64,000 bases of DNA from positions 1 to 64,000 of the forward strand of contig JAJYEK010000001.1 in assembly GCA_021785795.1 (NCBI GenBank). Reading direction: 5' to 3'. The notes beneath the pieces are model-generated. The model was not told where the DNA came from. It searched no databases and saw only the letters and a program-made list of their open reading frames with translations. Below, piece after piece: positions 1 to 8,514 of the stretch. The position numbers and the translations under genes were made by a program. Origin of the DNA: Pseudomonadota bacterium (GTDB taxonomy: Bacteria; Pseudomonadota; Gammaproteobacteria; Acidiferrobacterales; UBA6901). Position 1 is the first letter of the stretch. Every line of letters starts with the position of its first letter.

Positions 1-1
1 C

Positions 2-1255
2 TCGGTGCTGATCGGATCGGTGGACATATCCAAGCTCGATACCTTTTCCGAGGGCGACCCGCGCGCACTCGATCTCAACGGGGCATTCAATGTCGGCAAT
101 CGCGGCATGACCGAGTTCATCGAGGTGTTCAAGAACGAGCCGGAATACCTCCATACCATGATCACGGCCACCCAGGAAAAATTCATTCCCGCACCCGGTC
201 GGCATGGAACGGTCTATGTCGATACCTGCATCGTCGCTCACTCGAACGAGGCTGAATGGCAGCGTTTCAAGGGCGACCCGACCAACGAGGCCATCCTGGA
301 TCGGGTAGTTGTCATCAAGGTCCCGTACAACTTGCGTCTCACCGAAGAAACCCGTATTTACAGGAAACTCCTGGAAAAATCCGACTTCCGCGAACATGTC
401 GCGCCGCACACTCTGGATCTAGCCGCGATGTTCGCGATCCTTTCGCGTCTCGAACCCACCAACAAGTGCGACCTGATGACGAAGCTGCGCCTGTACAACG
501 GCGAAGACGTGGTGGAAAAGGGCAAAACCGCAAAGATCAACGTGCGCGAGCTGCGCGAGGAGACCAAGCACGAGGGGATGTTCGGCATCTCACCGCGCTT
601 CATCATGAAGGCGATCGACAACGCGCTCGCCGAAAGTCCCGATGGAATCAACCCGATCAACGTGCGGGAGGCGCTGATCAACATGGTCAAGGGTGCGGAT
701 CTGCCGGACGACACCCGCAAACAGTACCTCGAATTCCTGCAGGATACCCTTCACAAGGTCTACCTGGAGCTTCTGGAAAAGGAAATCACCAAGGCATTCG
801 TGTTTTCCTTCGACGAGCAGGCGGAGGCGCTGTTTCAGAATTACCTGGATCATGCCGAGGCCTACGTCAACAAGACCCGCCTGAAAGACCGCAATACCGG
901 GGAAGAACTGCAGCCTGATGAGGGCTTTCTGAAGTCAGTCGAAGAACAGATCGCCATTGTCGGTTCCGCCGCGCAGGGCTTTCGCCAGGAAGTCATGGCC
1001 TATCTCTGGGCCAAGAGCCGCCGCGGGGAGAAGGTTTCGCACCACTCGTACGAACCGCTTAAGGAGGCGATTGAACGGAAACTGATGAGCTCGGTGCGCG
1101 AGATGAGCCGCGTCATCACCAAGTCGCGCACCCGCGATGAGGAGCAGTTGAAGAAGTACGATGATCTCGTCAAGGCGATGATCGAGCGCGGCTACAGCCC
1201 GCATTCGGCGGAGGTCGTGCTCAAGTATGCCGCAAACAACCTGTGGAAGGATTGA
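2..1255 (+). CDS. prkA: PrkA family serine protein kinase (5' end cut by window edge)
   Basis: The C-terminal two thirds of a PrkA (YeaG) kinase, about 417 residues of a family usually near 640. The frame is open to the left edge, so the true start lies outside and the GTG at base 5 is probably internal. What remains includes the end of the AAA-like domain (VVVIKVPYNLRLTEETRIY region) and the PrkA-specific C-terminal domain ending AANNLWKD. The family phosphorylates proteins under nutrient or nitrogen stress and is almost always encoded with a YeaH protein and a SpoVR protein, exactly as here. The Walker A motif would lie upstream of the window. Identity is secure from sequence and neighbours; substrates are unknown. 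Confidence 0.95.
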   Translation, partial: SVLIGSVDISKLDTFSEGDPRALDLNGAFNVGNRGMTEFIEVFKNEPEYLHTMITATQEKFIPAPGRHGTVYVDTCIVAHSNEAEWQRFKGDPTNEAILDRVVVIKVPYNLRLTEETRIYRKLLEKSDFREHVAPHTLDLAAMFAILSRLEPTNKCDLMTKLRLYNGEDVVEKGKTAKINVRELREETKHEGMFGISPRFIMKAIDNALAESPDGINPINVREALINMVKGADLPDDTRKQYLEFLQDTLHKVYLELLEKEITKAFVFSFDEQAEALFQNYLDHAEAYVNKTRLKDRNTGEELQPDEGFLKSVEEQIAIVGSAAQGFRQEVMAYLWAKSRRGEKVSHHSYEPLKEAIERKLMSSVREMSRVITKSRTRDEEQLKKYDDLVKAMIERGYSPHSAEVVLKYAANNLWKD

Positions 1256-1277
1256 GCGGGATCACGGGGTACAGGAC

Positions 1278-2468
1278 ATGACTGGATCGGTGTTTCGTTC
1301 CTATTCCGAATCCGATGCATTGCGCTCGGACCGCAGCGCCGGAGACCGCCTGCGCCACCGCCAGAAAGTGCGCGAGGCAATTCGCGAAAACGTCGCCGAC
1401 ATCGTCGCGGAAGAATCGATCATCGGACAGAGCCGCGACAAGATCATCAAAGTCCCGATTCGGGGCGTACGCGAATACCACTTTATCTTCGACGAAGAAT
1501 CGCCTGGGGTTGGCAGCGGCCAGGGAAATAGCCGTCCGGGGCAGGTGATCGAGGAGAGGCAGGACGCCCAGCAGGGAAACGGCAAGGTGGGCAACCAACC
1601 GGGCGTCGACTACTACGAGACTGAAATTACGCTCGAGGAGCTGGTCGACATCATGTTCGAAGATCTAGAGCTGCCCGACATGGAACGCAGGAAGCTGCGC
1701 GAGGTTCCGGTCGAGAGCCTGCGCAAACGCAAGGGATTCCGCAGGGTGGGCGTCCGGGCCCACCTGGACAAGAAGCGTACGGCGATGGCACGCATGCGCC
1801 GCAAGCTGGCGGCACGCTCCGCCCCGCGCATCGAATCCGTGGCGCAGCGCTTTCCCTTTCATCGCGATGACCTCAAATACCGCCGGATCGTGCGCGATTT
1901 GAGGTTTCAGTCCAACGCCGTGGTCCTGTGCATCATGGACACCTCAGGATCGATGGATACGATGAAGAAATACCTGGCACGCAGCTTCTTTTTCCTCCTG
2001 CACCAGTTCGTCCGTACCCGCTACAACAATGTCCAGGTCGTGTTCATTGCCCACGATGCGCAGGCCCACGAGGTAGGCGAGGAAGAGTTCTTCACGAAGG
2101 GCGGATCCGGAGGAACGATCATCTCCTCAGGATATCTGAAGGCCCTGGAGATCGTCCGGGAGCGGTTCCATCCGTCGCTTTGGAACATCTACGCCTTTCA
2201 CTGCTCTGACGGGGATAACTGGACACAAGACAATCCGGCCGTGCTTAGGGCGGCACAGGAGCTGGCGGATGTCTGCAACCTGTTCGGATACGGCGAGATC
2301 AAGCCCCTCAATTCTGGCTCCTACGGCGATTCACTGCTCGAGCTGTTCGAGAAAATCGAGGCGGCGAATTTCCACGCCCTGATGATCGAGAACAAGGAGG
2401 ACATCTGGCCGAGCTTCAAGGAACTGCTTCTGCGTGAACGCCCGACCGAAGCAGCGGATCATATGTAG
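1278..2468 (+). CDS. yeaH: YeaH/YhbH family protein (DUF444) with a VWA-like domain
   Basis: A DUF444 protein of 396 residues, the usual partner of PrkA. The N-terminal part is charged and basic. The C-terminal half is von Willebrand factor A-like and carries a MIDAS-type DTSGS motif (in CIMDTSGSMD) followed by a GGSGGTIISSG loop. The frame is open upstream from 1227, but the ATG at 1278 gives the family-like start MTGSVFRSYSESD and leaves 22 bp after prkA. It sits between prkA and spoVR on the same strand with short gaps, so co-transcription is very likely. The molecular role is not established; a scaffold or regulator of the kinase is an inference from co-occurrence. Confidence 0.93.
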   Translation: MTGSVFRSYSESDALRSDRSAGDRLRHRQKVREAIRENVADIVAEESIIGQSRDKIIKVPIRGVREYHFIFDEESPGVGSGQGNSRPGQVIEERQDAQQGNGKVGNQPGVDYYETEITLEELVDIMFEDLELPDMERRKLREVPVESLRKRKGFRRVGVRAHLDKKRTAMARMRRKLAARSAPRIESVAQRFPFHRDDLKYRRIVRDLRFQSNAVVLCIMDTSGSMDTMKKYLARSFFFLLHQFVRTRYNNVQVVFIAHDAQAHEVGEEEFFTKGGSGGTIISSGYLKALEIVRERFHPSLWNIYAFHCSDGDNWTQDNPAVLRAAQELADVCNLFGYGEIKPLNSGSYGDSLLELFEKIEAANFHALMIENKEDIWPSFKELLLRERPTEAADHM

Positions 2469-2482
2469 TACCGGGAGAATTC

Positions 2483-3940
2483 ATGGCTCGCAACTGGACC
2501 ATCCAGGACCTGGAATACTGGGATGCCCGCATCCAGGAAAAGGTGCAGGAATTCGGTCTGAATTGCTTTCCCCAGGAATTCGAGGTCTGTGACCACGAGC
2601 AGATGCTCGGTTACATGGCTTATCACGGCACGCCGGCGCACTACCCGCACTGGTCGTTCGGCAAGGCCTACGAGAAGCTCAAGACGCTGTACAGCTACGG
2701 CGTATCCGGCCTTCCGTACGAGATGGTGATCAACGCCGCACCGTCCCTCGCGTACCTGATGCGCGAAAATTCCCTGTGCCTGCAGATCCTGACGATCGCG
2801 CACGTTTACGGTCACAACGACTTCTTCAGGAATAACTTCACTTTCCGCGACACCCGTCCGGAGCTGGCGGTCGCGCACTTCAAATTGCGCGCTGACCGCG
2901 TCCGGCACTACGTCGAGGACCCTTCCATAGGGCCGCAACGCGTCGAAGAGATTCTGGATGCCGCCCATGCCCTGTCACTGCAATGCCGCCGCGACACTGC
3001 CATACGGAAGCTCTCCCGCGCCGAGCAGCAGGATCGTGCCCTTGCGGATGCCATACCTCCGATGGACCCGTATGCGGGGATCCACAAGGCACGCGAATAC
3101 CAGGCTCCGGACCTCAACAGGATCCCTCTCGAACCGGAAGAAGACATACTTCTTTTCATTGCGGAGAACCAGCCCTACCTGAGCGAATGGCAAAAGGATC
3201 TGCTACGCATCGTGCATGACGAGTCCCGATATTTCATTCCCCAGATAGAGACAAAGATCATGAACGAGGGCTGGGCCAGCTACTGGCACTTCCGGATCAT
3301 GAACAGCCTCGAACTGCCGGAAGATCTGCATCTGGAATTCCTGGTACACCATAACCAGGTGGTCCGTCCCCATCCCGGCGGTCTGAACCCCTATTATCTC
3401 GGATTCAGGCTGTGGGAGGACATACAGCGTCGCTATGACGGTGGACTGCCGGAAAGCGCCGCGCGGGATACACATGCGGCCGCTGGCTGCGGAAAGATCT
3501 TCGAGGTACGGGAGACCGACCGCGACGTTTCCTTCCTGCGACGGTTCCTAACGGAACACCTGATGCGCGACATGGACCTGTTCGAATATCGCCGCGACCA
3601 GGGCCAGACCGTGATTTCACAGATATCGGATGCCGACCACTGGGAATCGGTACGCGATTCGCTGCTGAAAACTGTGGGAATGGCAACCGTCCCCGTCATA
3701 CGGATCGTGGACGCCGACTTTCGCCACAGCCGGGTGCTACTGCTGCGCCACGAGCACGACGGACGTGACCTGCAGCGTGAATACCTTGAGAAGACCCTTA
3801 ACTACCTGCACCGCCTCTGGGGCCGCCAGGTACTGCTGGAGACAACCGTGTCAGGAACTAGGGTGACGTTCAGCTGCGACAACGGCGGTTTCGGGGAGAT
3901 CAAGACCGTCCCCGCGGAGCACCGCCATCCGCACGATTAG
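2483..3940 (+). CDS. SpoVR family protein (YcgB-like)
   Basis: A 485-residue SpoVR/YcgB family protein of normal length for the family. It starts MARNWTIQDLEYWD and contains the typical IMNEGWASYWHFRIMN segment and the HHNQVVRPHPGGLNPYYLGF segment. It begins 14 bp after the yeaH stop, with a GGGAGAA-type ribosome binding site just before the ATG, so it is the third gene of the prkA operon. SpoVR was named for spore cortex formation in Bacillus, but proteobacterial members are linked only to stationary-phase or stress physiology. No catalytic motif can be assigned. A short GC palindrome (GCCCG-ATA-CGGGC) begins two bases past the stop but has no T-run. Confidence 0.93.
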   Translation: MARNWTIQDLEYWDARIQEKVQEFGLNCFPQEFEVCDHEQMLGYMAYHGTPAHYPHWSFGKAYEKLKTLYSYGVSGLPYEMVINAAPSLAYLMRENSLCLQILTIAHVYGHNDFFRNNFTFRDTRPELAVAHFKLRADRVRHYVEDPSIGPQRVEEILDAAHALSLQCRRDTAIRKLSRAEQQDRALADAIPPMDPYAGIHKAREYQAPDLNRIPLEPEEDILLFIAENQPYLSEWQKDLLRIVHDESRYFIPQIETKIMNEGWASYWHFRIMNSLELPEDLHLEFLVHHNQVVRPHPGGLNPYYLGFRLWEDIQRRYDGGLPESAARDTHAAAGCGKIFEVRETDRDVSFLRRFLTEHLMRDMDLFEYRRDQGQTVISQISDADHWESVRDSLLKTVGMATVPVIRIVDADFRHSRVLLLRHEHDGRDLQREYLEKTLNYLHRLWGRQVLLETTVSGTRVTFSCDNGGFGEIKTVPAEHRHPHD

Positions 3941-4433
3941 CGCCCGATACGGGCACAGGCCGCCTTCCGGACGCCCGTCCACGCCTCAGCGGGACACGGC
4001 CTCATCGATCGGTCTTCGCCGACCATGGCGTCCGTAGGCGCTTGCCCTGTCGGGCCGCCTGGGGCTGTGCATCTGGATGACGCTTTTGCCGCAGCCGTAC
4101 AACGCGTGACATGGTCGCAAACCGATTTCGCAGTTTCATGGTGACTGTAACCTCCAAAGCAGGACATTGCATGCTCCGCCGCGAATCCTGCCGCGTACGG
4201 CGGGGCGCGGAACCACGCCTCGCGACCGATATTCGTCGCCGTGATCCCGTATTTTTATAGACCGGCGCGGGAGGCTAATAGTTTCCCTGCGCCGACATCC
4301 CGAAATTGCCGCCCGGCCGCCCTGACCGCAGTTATGTCTGGCTCCCCGACCGTTGTATATTATCCACCGTCCGCCTGCCTGCGCGCCCGGGACATGCCGA
4401 CAGTCCCCGATGGAAGGCGAGAGGATGTGCGCC
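3941..4433. other. Intergenic region without a supported gene
   Basis: Between spoVR and the YihY-type gene I see no reading frame with a plausible protein on either strand; the frames present look like compositional shadows. It probably holds the end of the prkA operon transcript and the promoter of the next gene, but no convincing -35/-10 pair was found. Confidence 0.5.
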
Positions 4434-5810
4434 ATGATGGATTTCGGCAGATACCGCAACGCCCTCAGCGAAGCCCTCTGGAATGCGGACTTGGCATCAC
4501 TGCCGCCCCTGCGCCGATGGATACGCTGGTTCCTGCGCGTGATCCATGTCCTGGGCCGCGACCTCACCGAGGGACAGCTCACGCTTCAGGCGATGGGCCT
4601 CGTATACACCACGCTGCTGTCGCTTGTGCCGCTGCTCGCCGTCAGCTTTTCCGTGCTCAAGGCGTTTGGCGTGCACAACGCCATCCGCCCGCTACTGCTT
4701 CACTTTCTCGCACCACTGGGCGATAACAGCGGCGTAATCAGCGCGCATATCATCGGGTTCGTTGAACACATCAAGGTCGGCGTGCTCGGGGCGCTGGGGC
4801 TGGGACTGCTTATCTACACGGTTGCCTCGCTCGTCCAGAAGGTGGAACGTGCCTTTAATTACACCTGGCAAGTCGAGCAGGCCAGGCCGCTCATCCAACG
4901 GTTCAGCCAGTATCTGAGTGTCTTGACCGTGGGGCCGGTGCTGGTGTTCTCGGCGATGGGACTGACGGCCACGCTCATGAACGCGTCCGTCGTAAAACAA
5001 CTTGCCCAGACTGAACCGCTGGGCATGGCGCTGCGAACCATCGGGGCCATAGCTCCCTATGCGCTCGTGATTGCGGCCTTTACCTTTGCCTACGTATTCA
5101 TTCCGAATACCCGGGTACACCTGCGCTCCGCCATGACCGGCGGCATCATAGCAGGCACAGTGTGGGAGGCCGGCGGATGGCTCTTCGCTTCGTTTGTTGC
5201 AGGATCGACGCGCTATAGCGCAATTTATTCGGGATTTGCGATCCTGGTCATGTTCATGATCTGGCTCTATCTGAGCTGGCTGATATTGCTCGCCGGAGCC
5301 AGCATCGCTTTCTATCACCAGCATCCCGAGTCCCTGACCCCGAACCGGCGGCCGTTGCGGCTCAGCGCCCGGCAGCAGGAACAGCTGGCACTCGTGCTCA
5401 TGACCTGGATCGTCCGCAATCACTACGGCAGCGGCCCCGCGTGTAGCCGCGACACCCTGGTGCAACAGGCTGGGATTCCGGAGACGCTGGTCACCGCCAC
5501 GCTGGGCCTGCTCGAGCAGCGCGGGCTCGTGGTACGTTCGGCCGGGGAACCGGAGTATTACCTTCCCGCAAAATCTCCGGAGACCGTTCCGTTGCGGACC
5601 TTGATCGAGGCGGTGCGCCGCGCCGGTGACGACCGGGCGCGGCTCGACCGCCGGTTCCCGAGTGAACCGTATGTAGACAGGGTGATCCAGGGGATGGATC
5701 GGGCTCTCGAGGATTCGCTGGGCGGCAGAACTCTGAAAGATCTCGCACTTGCGGTAGCGGACGTGCCGACAGGCCGGTCCGCGCCGGGCAACCAGGCGCC
5801 GCCACGCTGA
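4434..5810 (+). CDS. YihY/BrkB family inner-membrane protein
   Basis: A YihY (formerly RNase BN) family membrane protein of about 458 residues. The N-terminal 300 residues contain about six hydrophobic helices, with the family segment LTLQAMGLVYTTLLSLVPLL near residue 45 and FTFAYVFIPNTRV further on. After residue 310 comes a soluble domain of about 150 residues that looks winged-helix-like (QEQLALVLMTWIVRNHYG, LVQQAGIPETLV), as in long YihY proteins of proteobacteria. Several ATGs lie close together; 4434 has GAGAGG nine bases upstream and was preferred over 4410 or 4425. YihY proteins are not tRNA nucleases as once claimed; their function is unresolved. Confidence 0.88.
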   Translation: MMDFGRYRNALSEALWNADLASLPPLRRWIRWFLRVIHVLGRDLTEGQLTLQAMGLVYTTLLSLVPLLAVSFSVLKAFGVHNAIRPLLLHFLAPLGDNSGVISAHIIGFVEHIKVGVLGALGLGLLIYTVASLVQKVERAFNYTWQVEQARPLIQRFSQYLSVLTVGPVLVFSAMGLTATLMNASVVKQLAQTEPLGMALRTIGAIAPYALVIAAFTFAYVFIPNTRVHLRSAMTGGIIAGTVWEAGGWLFASFVAGSTRYSAIYSGFAILVMFMIWLYLSWLILLAGASIAFYHQHPESLTPNRRPLRLSARQQEQLALVLMTWIVRNHYGSGPACSRDTLVQQAGIPETLVTATLGLLEQRGLVVRSAGEPEYYLPAKSPETVPLRTLIEAVRRAGDDRARLDRRFPSEPYVDRVIQGMDRALEDSLGGRTLKDLALAVADVPTGRSAPGNQAPPR

Positions 5811-5914
5811 ACCCCCGGACGTGGCGCATGAGGATGACAGGCCTCCCATGAAACTGTGCCAAAATATGGACTATCCCAACACGAGGGCGCCACGTGGCGC
5901 CGGACAGGTGACCG

Positions 5915-6223
5915 ATGACTACCGAGGCTCTCTCCGCAGAGGAACGCATTCTGCGTGCCGTCAAGAAAGTGCTAGCTGATGTCGCCAAGGACACGTTTAC
6001 CCGGCCTGGGCACAGCCACCCGCTTTCCGATCAGACAGTGCAGGGAATCCGCGAATGCTTCGGGCTGATCGCGGCCCGTGAGCGGGAACTGGCGGAGATA
6101 GCAGGCAGGCAGATGAACCAGCGGCCTCGCTTCACCGATGAACCAGCCGCCAGTCCGCACGTGGTAATCCCGCTCGGCAAAGTCGGGCGGACCAAGCCCG
6201 GGGAACCGGAAGGACAGGACTGA
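5915..6223 (+). CDS. Small conserved hypothetical protein
   Basis: A 102-residue, mostly helical soluble protein. The stretch HPLSDQTVQGIRECFGLIAA followed by RERELAE has the look of a conserved small proteobacterial family, but I cannot name its function. There is no signal peptide or membrane segment. The start follows a GGACAGGTGACCG stretch that gives only a moderate ribosome binding site. It lies between the YihY-type gene and an IS605 remnant that begins within about 100 bp of its stop, so its 3' flank is a rearranged site; the frame itself looks intact. Confidence 0.65.
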   Translation: MTTEALSAEERILRAVKKVLADVAKDTFTRPGHSHPLSDQTVQGIRECFGLIAARERELAEIAGRQMNQRPRFTDEPAASPHVVIPLGKVGRTKPGEPEGQD

Positions 6224-6299
6224 GATCCGCCGCACGGTTGCCCGCCGGGCAGCTCCCTGTGAACCTCCTCCGATTGTGGCGGCATTCGCAAGCGGCCCT

Positions 6300-6550
6300 G
6301 CTGCAATGCGTCCAACGTTCGGCCCATCGCCTGCTGGCAGCGGCGCAGACGGGCCTCGTGCCGCTTGAAGCTGTTGAGCGGGGAGTGGAACGTGCCGTCT
6401 GAGAGCGTGGCGAAGCGGGCCACGCCCATGTCGATCCCGACCGCGCTGGCAGCGGTGGGTACCGGCTGCCCGACCTCGCGTTCAGTCTGGATCGAGCCGG
6501 ACCACTTGCCGCTGTTCTGCGACACGGTGATGTTCTTCATGGTGCCCGGA
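6300..6550 (-). pseudogene. tnpB: Remnant of an IS605-family TnpB (OrfB) gene
   Basis: The minus strand encodes a fragment clearly related to TnpB, the RNA-guided nuclease of IS605/IS1341 elements. It contains KNITVSQNSGKWSGSIQTER, then AVGIDMGVARFATLSDGTF, then NSFKRHEARLRRCQQAMGR. The GIDMGVARFATLSDG piece carries the first RuvC aspartate. The N-terminal third, the remaining RuvC acidic residues and the C-terminal zinc ribbon (CxxC pairs) are all missing, so it cannot be active. It is divergent from the TnpA remnant, the classical IS605 arrangement, with both N-termini deleted at the junction. The left boundary is uncertain; similarity fades after the QQAMGR segment. Confidence 0.75.
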
Positions 6551-6557
6551 ACGTTCC

Positions 6558-6771
6558 TGCTGGTGGAGTATCCGCCGAAGGTGCCAGTTTCAAGCCTGGC
6601 GAACAACCTCAGAGGCGTGTCCAGCCGGATGCCGCGCAAGGAAAGACCGGACATCCAGAAGCGTACCGGAAAGGGGTGCTGGGGTCGCGGGGCTACTTCG
6701 CCGCCTCTTGCGGCGGTGCGCCCATCTGCATCGTGCGCCAGTACATCGAGCGGCAGCAGACACCGACCTAA
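6558..6771 (+). pseudogene. tnpA: Remnant of an IS200/IS605 TnpA (Y1 HUH transposase) gene
   Basis: The plus strand carries the C-terminal half of an IS200-type TnpA: LLVEYPPKVPVSSLANNLRG, then VSSRMPRKERPDIQK, then, after a one-base frameshift near 6660, GYFAASCGGAPICIVRQY and ERQQTPT before the TAA. The tyrosine in the RQYIE segment corresponds to the catalytic Tyr. The HUH motif that should precede LLVEYPP is gone, replaced by unrelated sequence. Deletion plus frameshift make this a clear pseudogene. It pairs with the divergent TnpB remnant as one decayed IS605-type element. Confidence 0.8.
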
Positions 6772-6803
6772 CCCAGGACACCTCCGGCGTCCGTGCCATC
6801 CTT

Positions 6804-6823
6804 CCCCGCCCTGAAGGGCGGGG
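6804..6823. repeat. GC hairpin at the tnpA end of the IS605 remnant
   Basis: CCCCGCCCTGAAGGGCGGGG folds into an eight- or nine-pair hairpin and lies about 30 bases after the TnpA stop. IS605-family elements end in subterminal hairpins recognised by TnpA, and GC hairpins of this kind are common at their ends in proteobacteria. It probably marks one surviving end of the element. A role as a terminator for the flanking genes is possible, but there is no T-run. Confidence 0.6.
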
Positions 6824-6840
6824 CTTGACGCGCGTCCCGG

Positions 6841-7194
6841 TCAGTTCAGCAGATAGGGCTCCTCATCCTGCAGGTCCAGGACGCGCGCGACGACTTCGAG
6901 AGCGTCGCTGACGAACGGGTCGAGATGGCCCCAGCGTTCTGAGGAGCCGATGACCTGGGCGCCATCGCGCATGACGATGCGCATGACATGCTTGCCCGCA
7001 CGCCCGGAGCTGCCGGGAGGCTGCTCCGATATCACGTACAGACCCGGCTCGGGATCGCCTTCCGTGATGACGGCGGCAATGAACCGATATTCCACGCCAT
7101 CCCCGCTTTCGATATCGCCCAAAACGGTGATCAGGAACCCGCCAAGCTTGTAGCGGCGTTGCGGCAGGGCAGTAACAATCTTCGGTTTTTCCAT
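6841..7194 (-). CDS. Conserved hypothetical protein, 117 residues
   Basis: A 117-residue soluble protein beginning MEKPKIVTALPQRRYKLGGF. Predicted beta-rich in the first two thirds (FLITVLGDIESGDG, YRFIAAVITEG, GLYVISEQ, VMRIVMRDGAQVIG) and helical at the end (DPFVSDALEVVARVLDLQDE). I do not recognise the family. No signal peptide, cysteines or metal motif are visible. There is no strong ribosome binding site before the ATG. Its stop lies 17 bases from the IS-end hairpin, so it is the first intact gene on that side of the remnant. Confidence 0.6.
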   Translation of the reverse strand: MEKPKIVTALPQRRYKLGGFLITVLGDIESGDGVEYRFIAAVITEGDPEPGLYVISEQPPGSSGRAGKHVMRIVMRDGAQVIGSSERWGHLDPFVSDALEVVARVLDLQDEEPYLLN

Positions 7195-7340
7195 GAAAAA
7201 CAGTTATGCATGCGGGCGGATGATGCATCATCCCTCATTCCAGGATCGCCGGCAATTTCGGGTGCGCAGCGCAGGCGGGCAGTGCGTCGCCCGCTGCCGC
7301 CGAAACGGCCCCAGCCTGCGCGGCGTACTGCCGCGACCGC

Positions 7341-7736
7341 CTAGAACATGCTGAACAGGTCACCGACCAGATCGTTTGCCACGGCAAATCCGGCGCCAAC
7401 GCCCAGGCCGCTGGTCACGCTGCTCCAGAAGCTGCCGCCCCCGCTGGATTGCGACGCCCAGCCTCGCGGCTGCACGCTCGGGTTCGGGTGCGTTGCAAGC
7501 TGCGATTCCAGCGTCTTAATGTAATCCGCCATCTGGTTGACTAGTCCTACCACGGCCTGATTCTGGTTCTGCATGGCCATAGCGATCTCGCGCAGGTCTA
7601 GCGCCCATTCGCGCCCAGTGGTCTCGTCCGGTGCTGCCGAACGCAGCTTTTGCGCGAACTGCTGCATGTTCTGTATAACGGTCTGGGACTGCTGTTCGAC
7701 TTGTGCGATCTGATTCTCTGCGGTTGAGTAATCCAT
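7341..7736 (-). CDS. Hypothetical protein with helical N-terminus and glycine-rich hydrophobic C-terminus
   Basis: 131 residues from MDYSTAENQIAQVEQQSQTV. The ATG at 7736 is preceded by GAGGAAC, so it is preferred to the longer frame. Residues 1-80 form a polar, Gln-rich, probably coiled-coil helical region (Q-rich heptads). Residues 95-131 are glycine/serine rich and turn hydrophobic (SGGGSFWSSVTSGLG, then VGAGFAVANDLVGDLFSMF), resembling the glycine-zipper tails of some cell-envelope proteins. No signal peptide. Function unknown; membrane association is an inference from the tail only. Confidence 0.6.
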   Translation of the reverse strand: MDYSTAENQIAQVEQQSQTVIQNMQQFAQKLRSAAPDETTGREWALDLREIAMAMQNQNQAVVGLVNQMADYIKTLESQLATHPNPSVQPRGWASQSSGGGSFWSSVTSGLGVGAGFAVANDLVGDLFSMF

Positions 7737-8293
7737 ATTCGTGTTCCTCTCGAAATTACCTCGAAAATTCGTGGATCCAGCCATTCGACCGTTCCGACAG
7801 CACCACTCGTGAATGGTTCCTCATGGCCCTCATCGTGGCAGAGCCGGCAGCTAACCGGGCATCGTGCCCCCGGAGCCAGACTCCACCGCCGCCGGCCAAT
7901 CCCGGCGCGCGTACACGCCGGCCCCGGCATTCTAGGCCGGAATCCGCCTGGCGGCATCCTCTGAGGTCGGACGGCATCGCCTCGCCGAATCGCCCGGAAA
8001 CAGGCGGTGCGCCGGAAAATTCGGGGGCCAACGCCTGCCGGCCGCCAATTGTAACGCACGAATTCCCGCCAGAAAGGTCTCATCCATATGATGATTGCCT
8101 GACGACGAGGTGGTGATCTGCGCCTCCGGCTATAATGAATCAGGCAAAGGAGCGCAGCCTGTACCGGCAACCATTCTGGACCCAGGTCCGGATCCGCGTG
8201 ACTACAGCCGGCAGACTGAGGCTGCATGGAGCATCTGCGGATCGAGAGCGCAGGATGCGTCGACCTGGCGGCGGCCACACGCACAATCGGATC
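7737..8293. other. Intergenic region between divergent small genes
   Basis: About 560 bases with no supported gene. The adjacent genes point away from each other, so both promoters should lie here, but no convincing sigma-70 pair stands out. Short open frames are GC-driven shadows with proline/arginine-rich translations. Confidence 0.5.
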
Positions 8294-8503
8294 ATGGATA
8301 CCAAAGAAAACGGCGAAAACCTGCAACACCTGCTGCAGCAGCTGCGGATTGAGCACCGGAATCTCGATCAGGTGATTGGCCAGCTGTCATCCGACCTGTT
8401 TGTCGACCAGCTGCAGCTGCGGCGCCTGAAGAAACGAAAGCTGCAGCTGAAGGATTTCATCGCGCGCATCGAAAGCCGCATGATTCCAGACCTGGACGCC
8501 TGA
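8294..8503 (+). CDS. YdcH family (DUF465) small protein
   Basis: 69 residues from MDTKENGENLQHLLQQL. The C-terminal part, with LQLRRLKKRKLQLKDFIARI and the ending IPDLDA, matches the DUF465/YdcH pattern of a short antiparallel coiled coil with an LKKRKLxLKD core. Family members are cytosolic and of unknown function. The frame is open further upstream, but the ATG at 8294 gives the normal family length. It ends 11 bp from the convergent pepN stop. Confidence 0.85.
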   Translation: MDTKENGENLQHLLQQLRIEHRNLDQVIGQLSSDLFVDQLQLRRLKKRKLQLKDFIARIESRMIPDLDA

Positions 8504-8514
8504 CGGCGGCTGGC

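Noticed and set aside
4692..5849. A 385-codon minus-strand frame opposite the YihY-type gene
   Set aside because: Antisense shadow; the plus strand gives clear transmembrane helices and YihY motifs.
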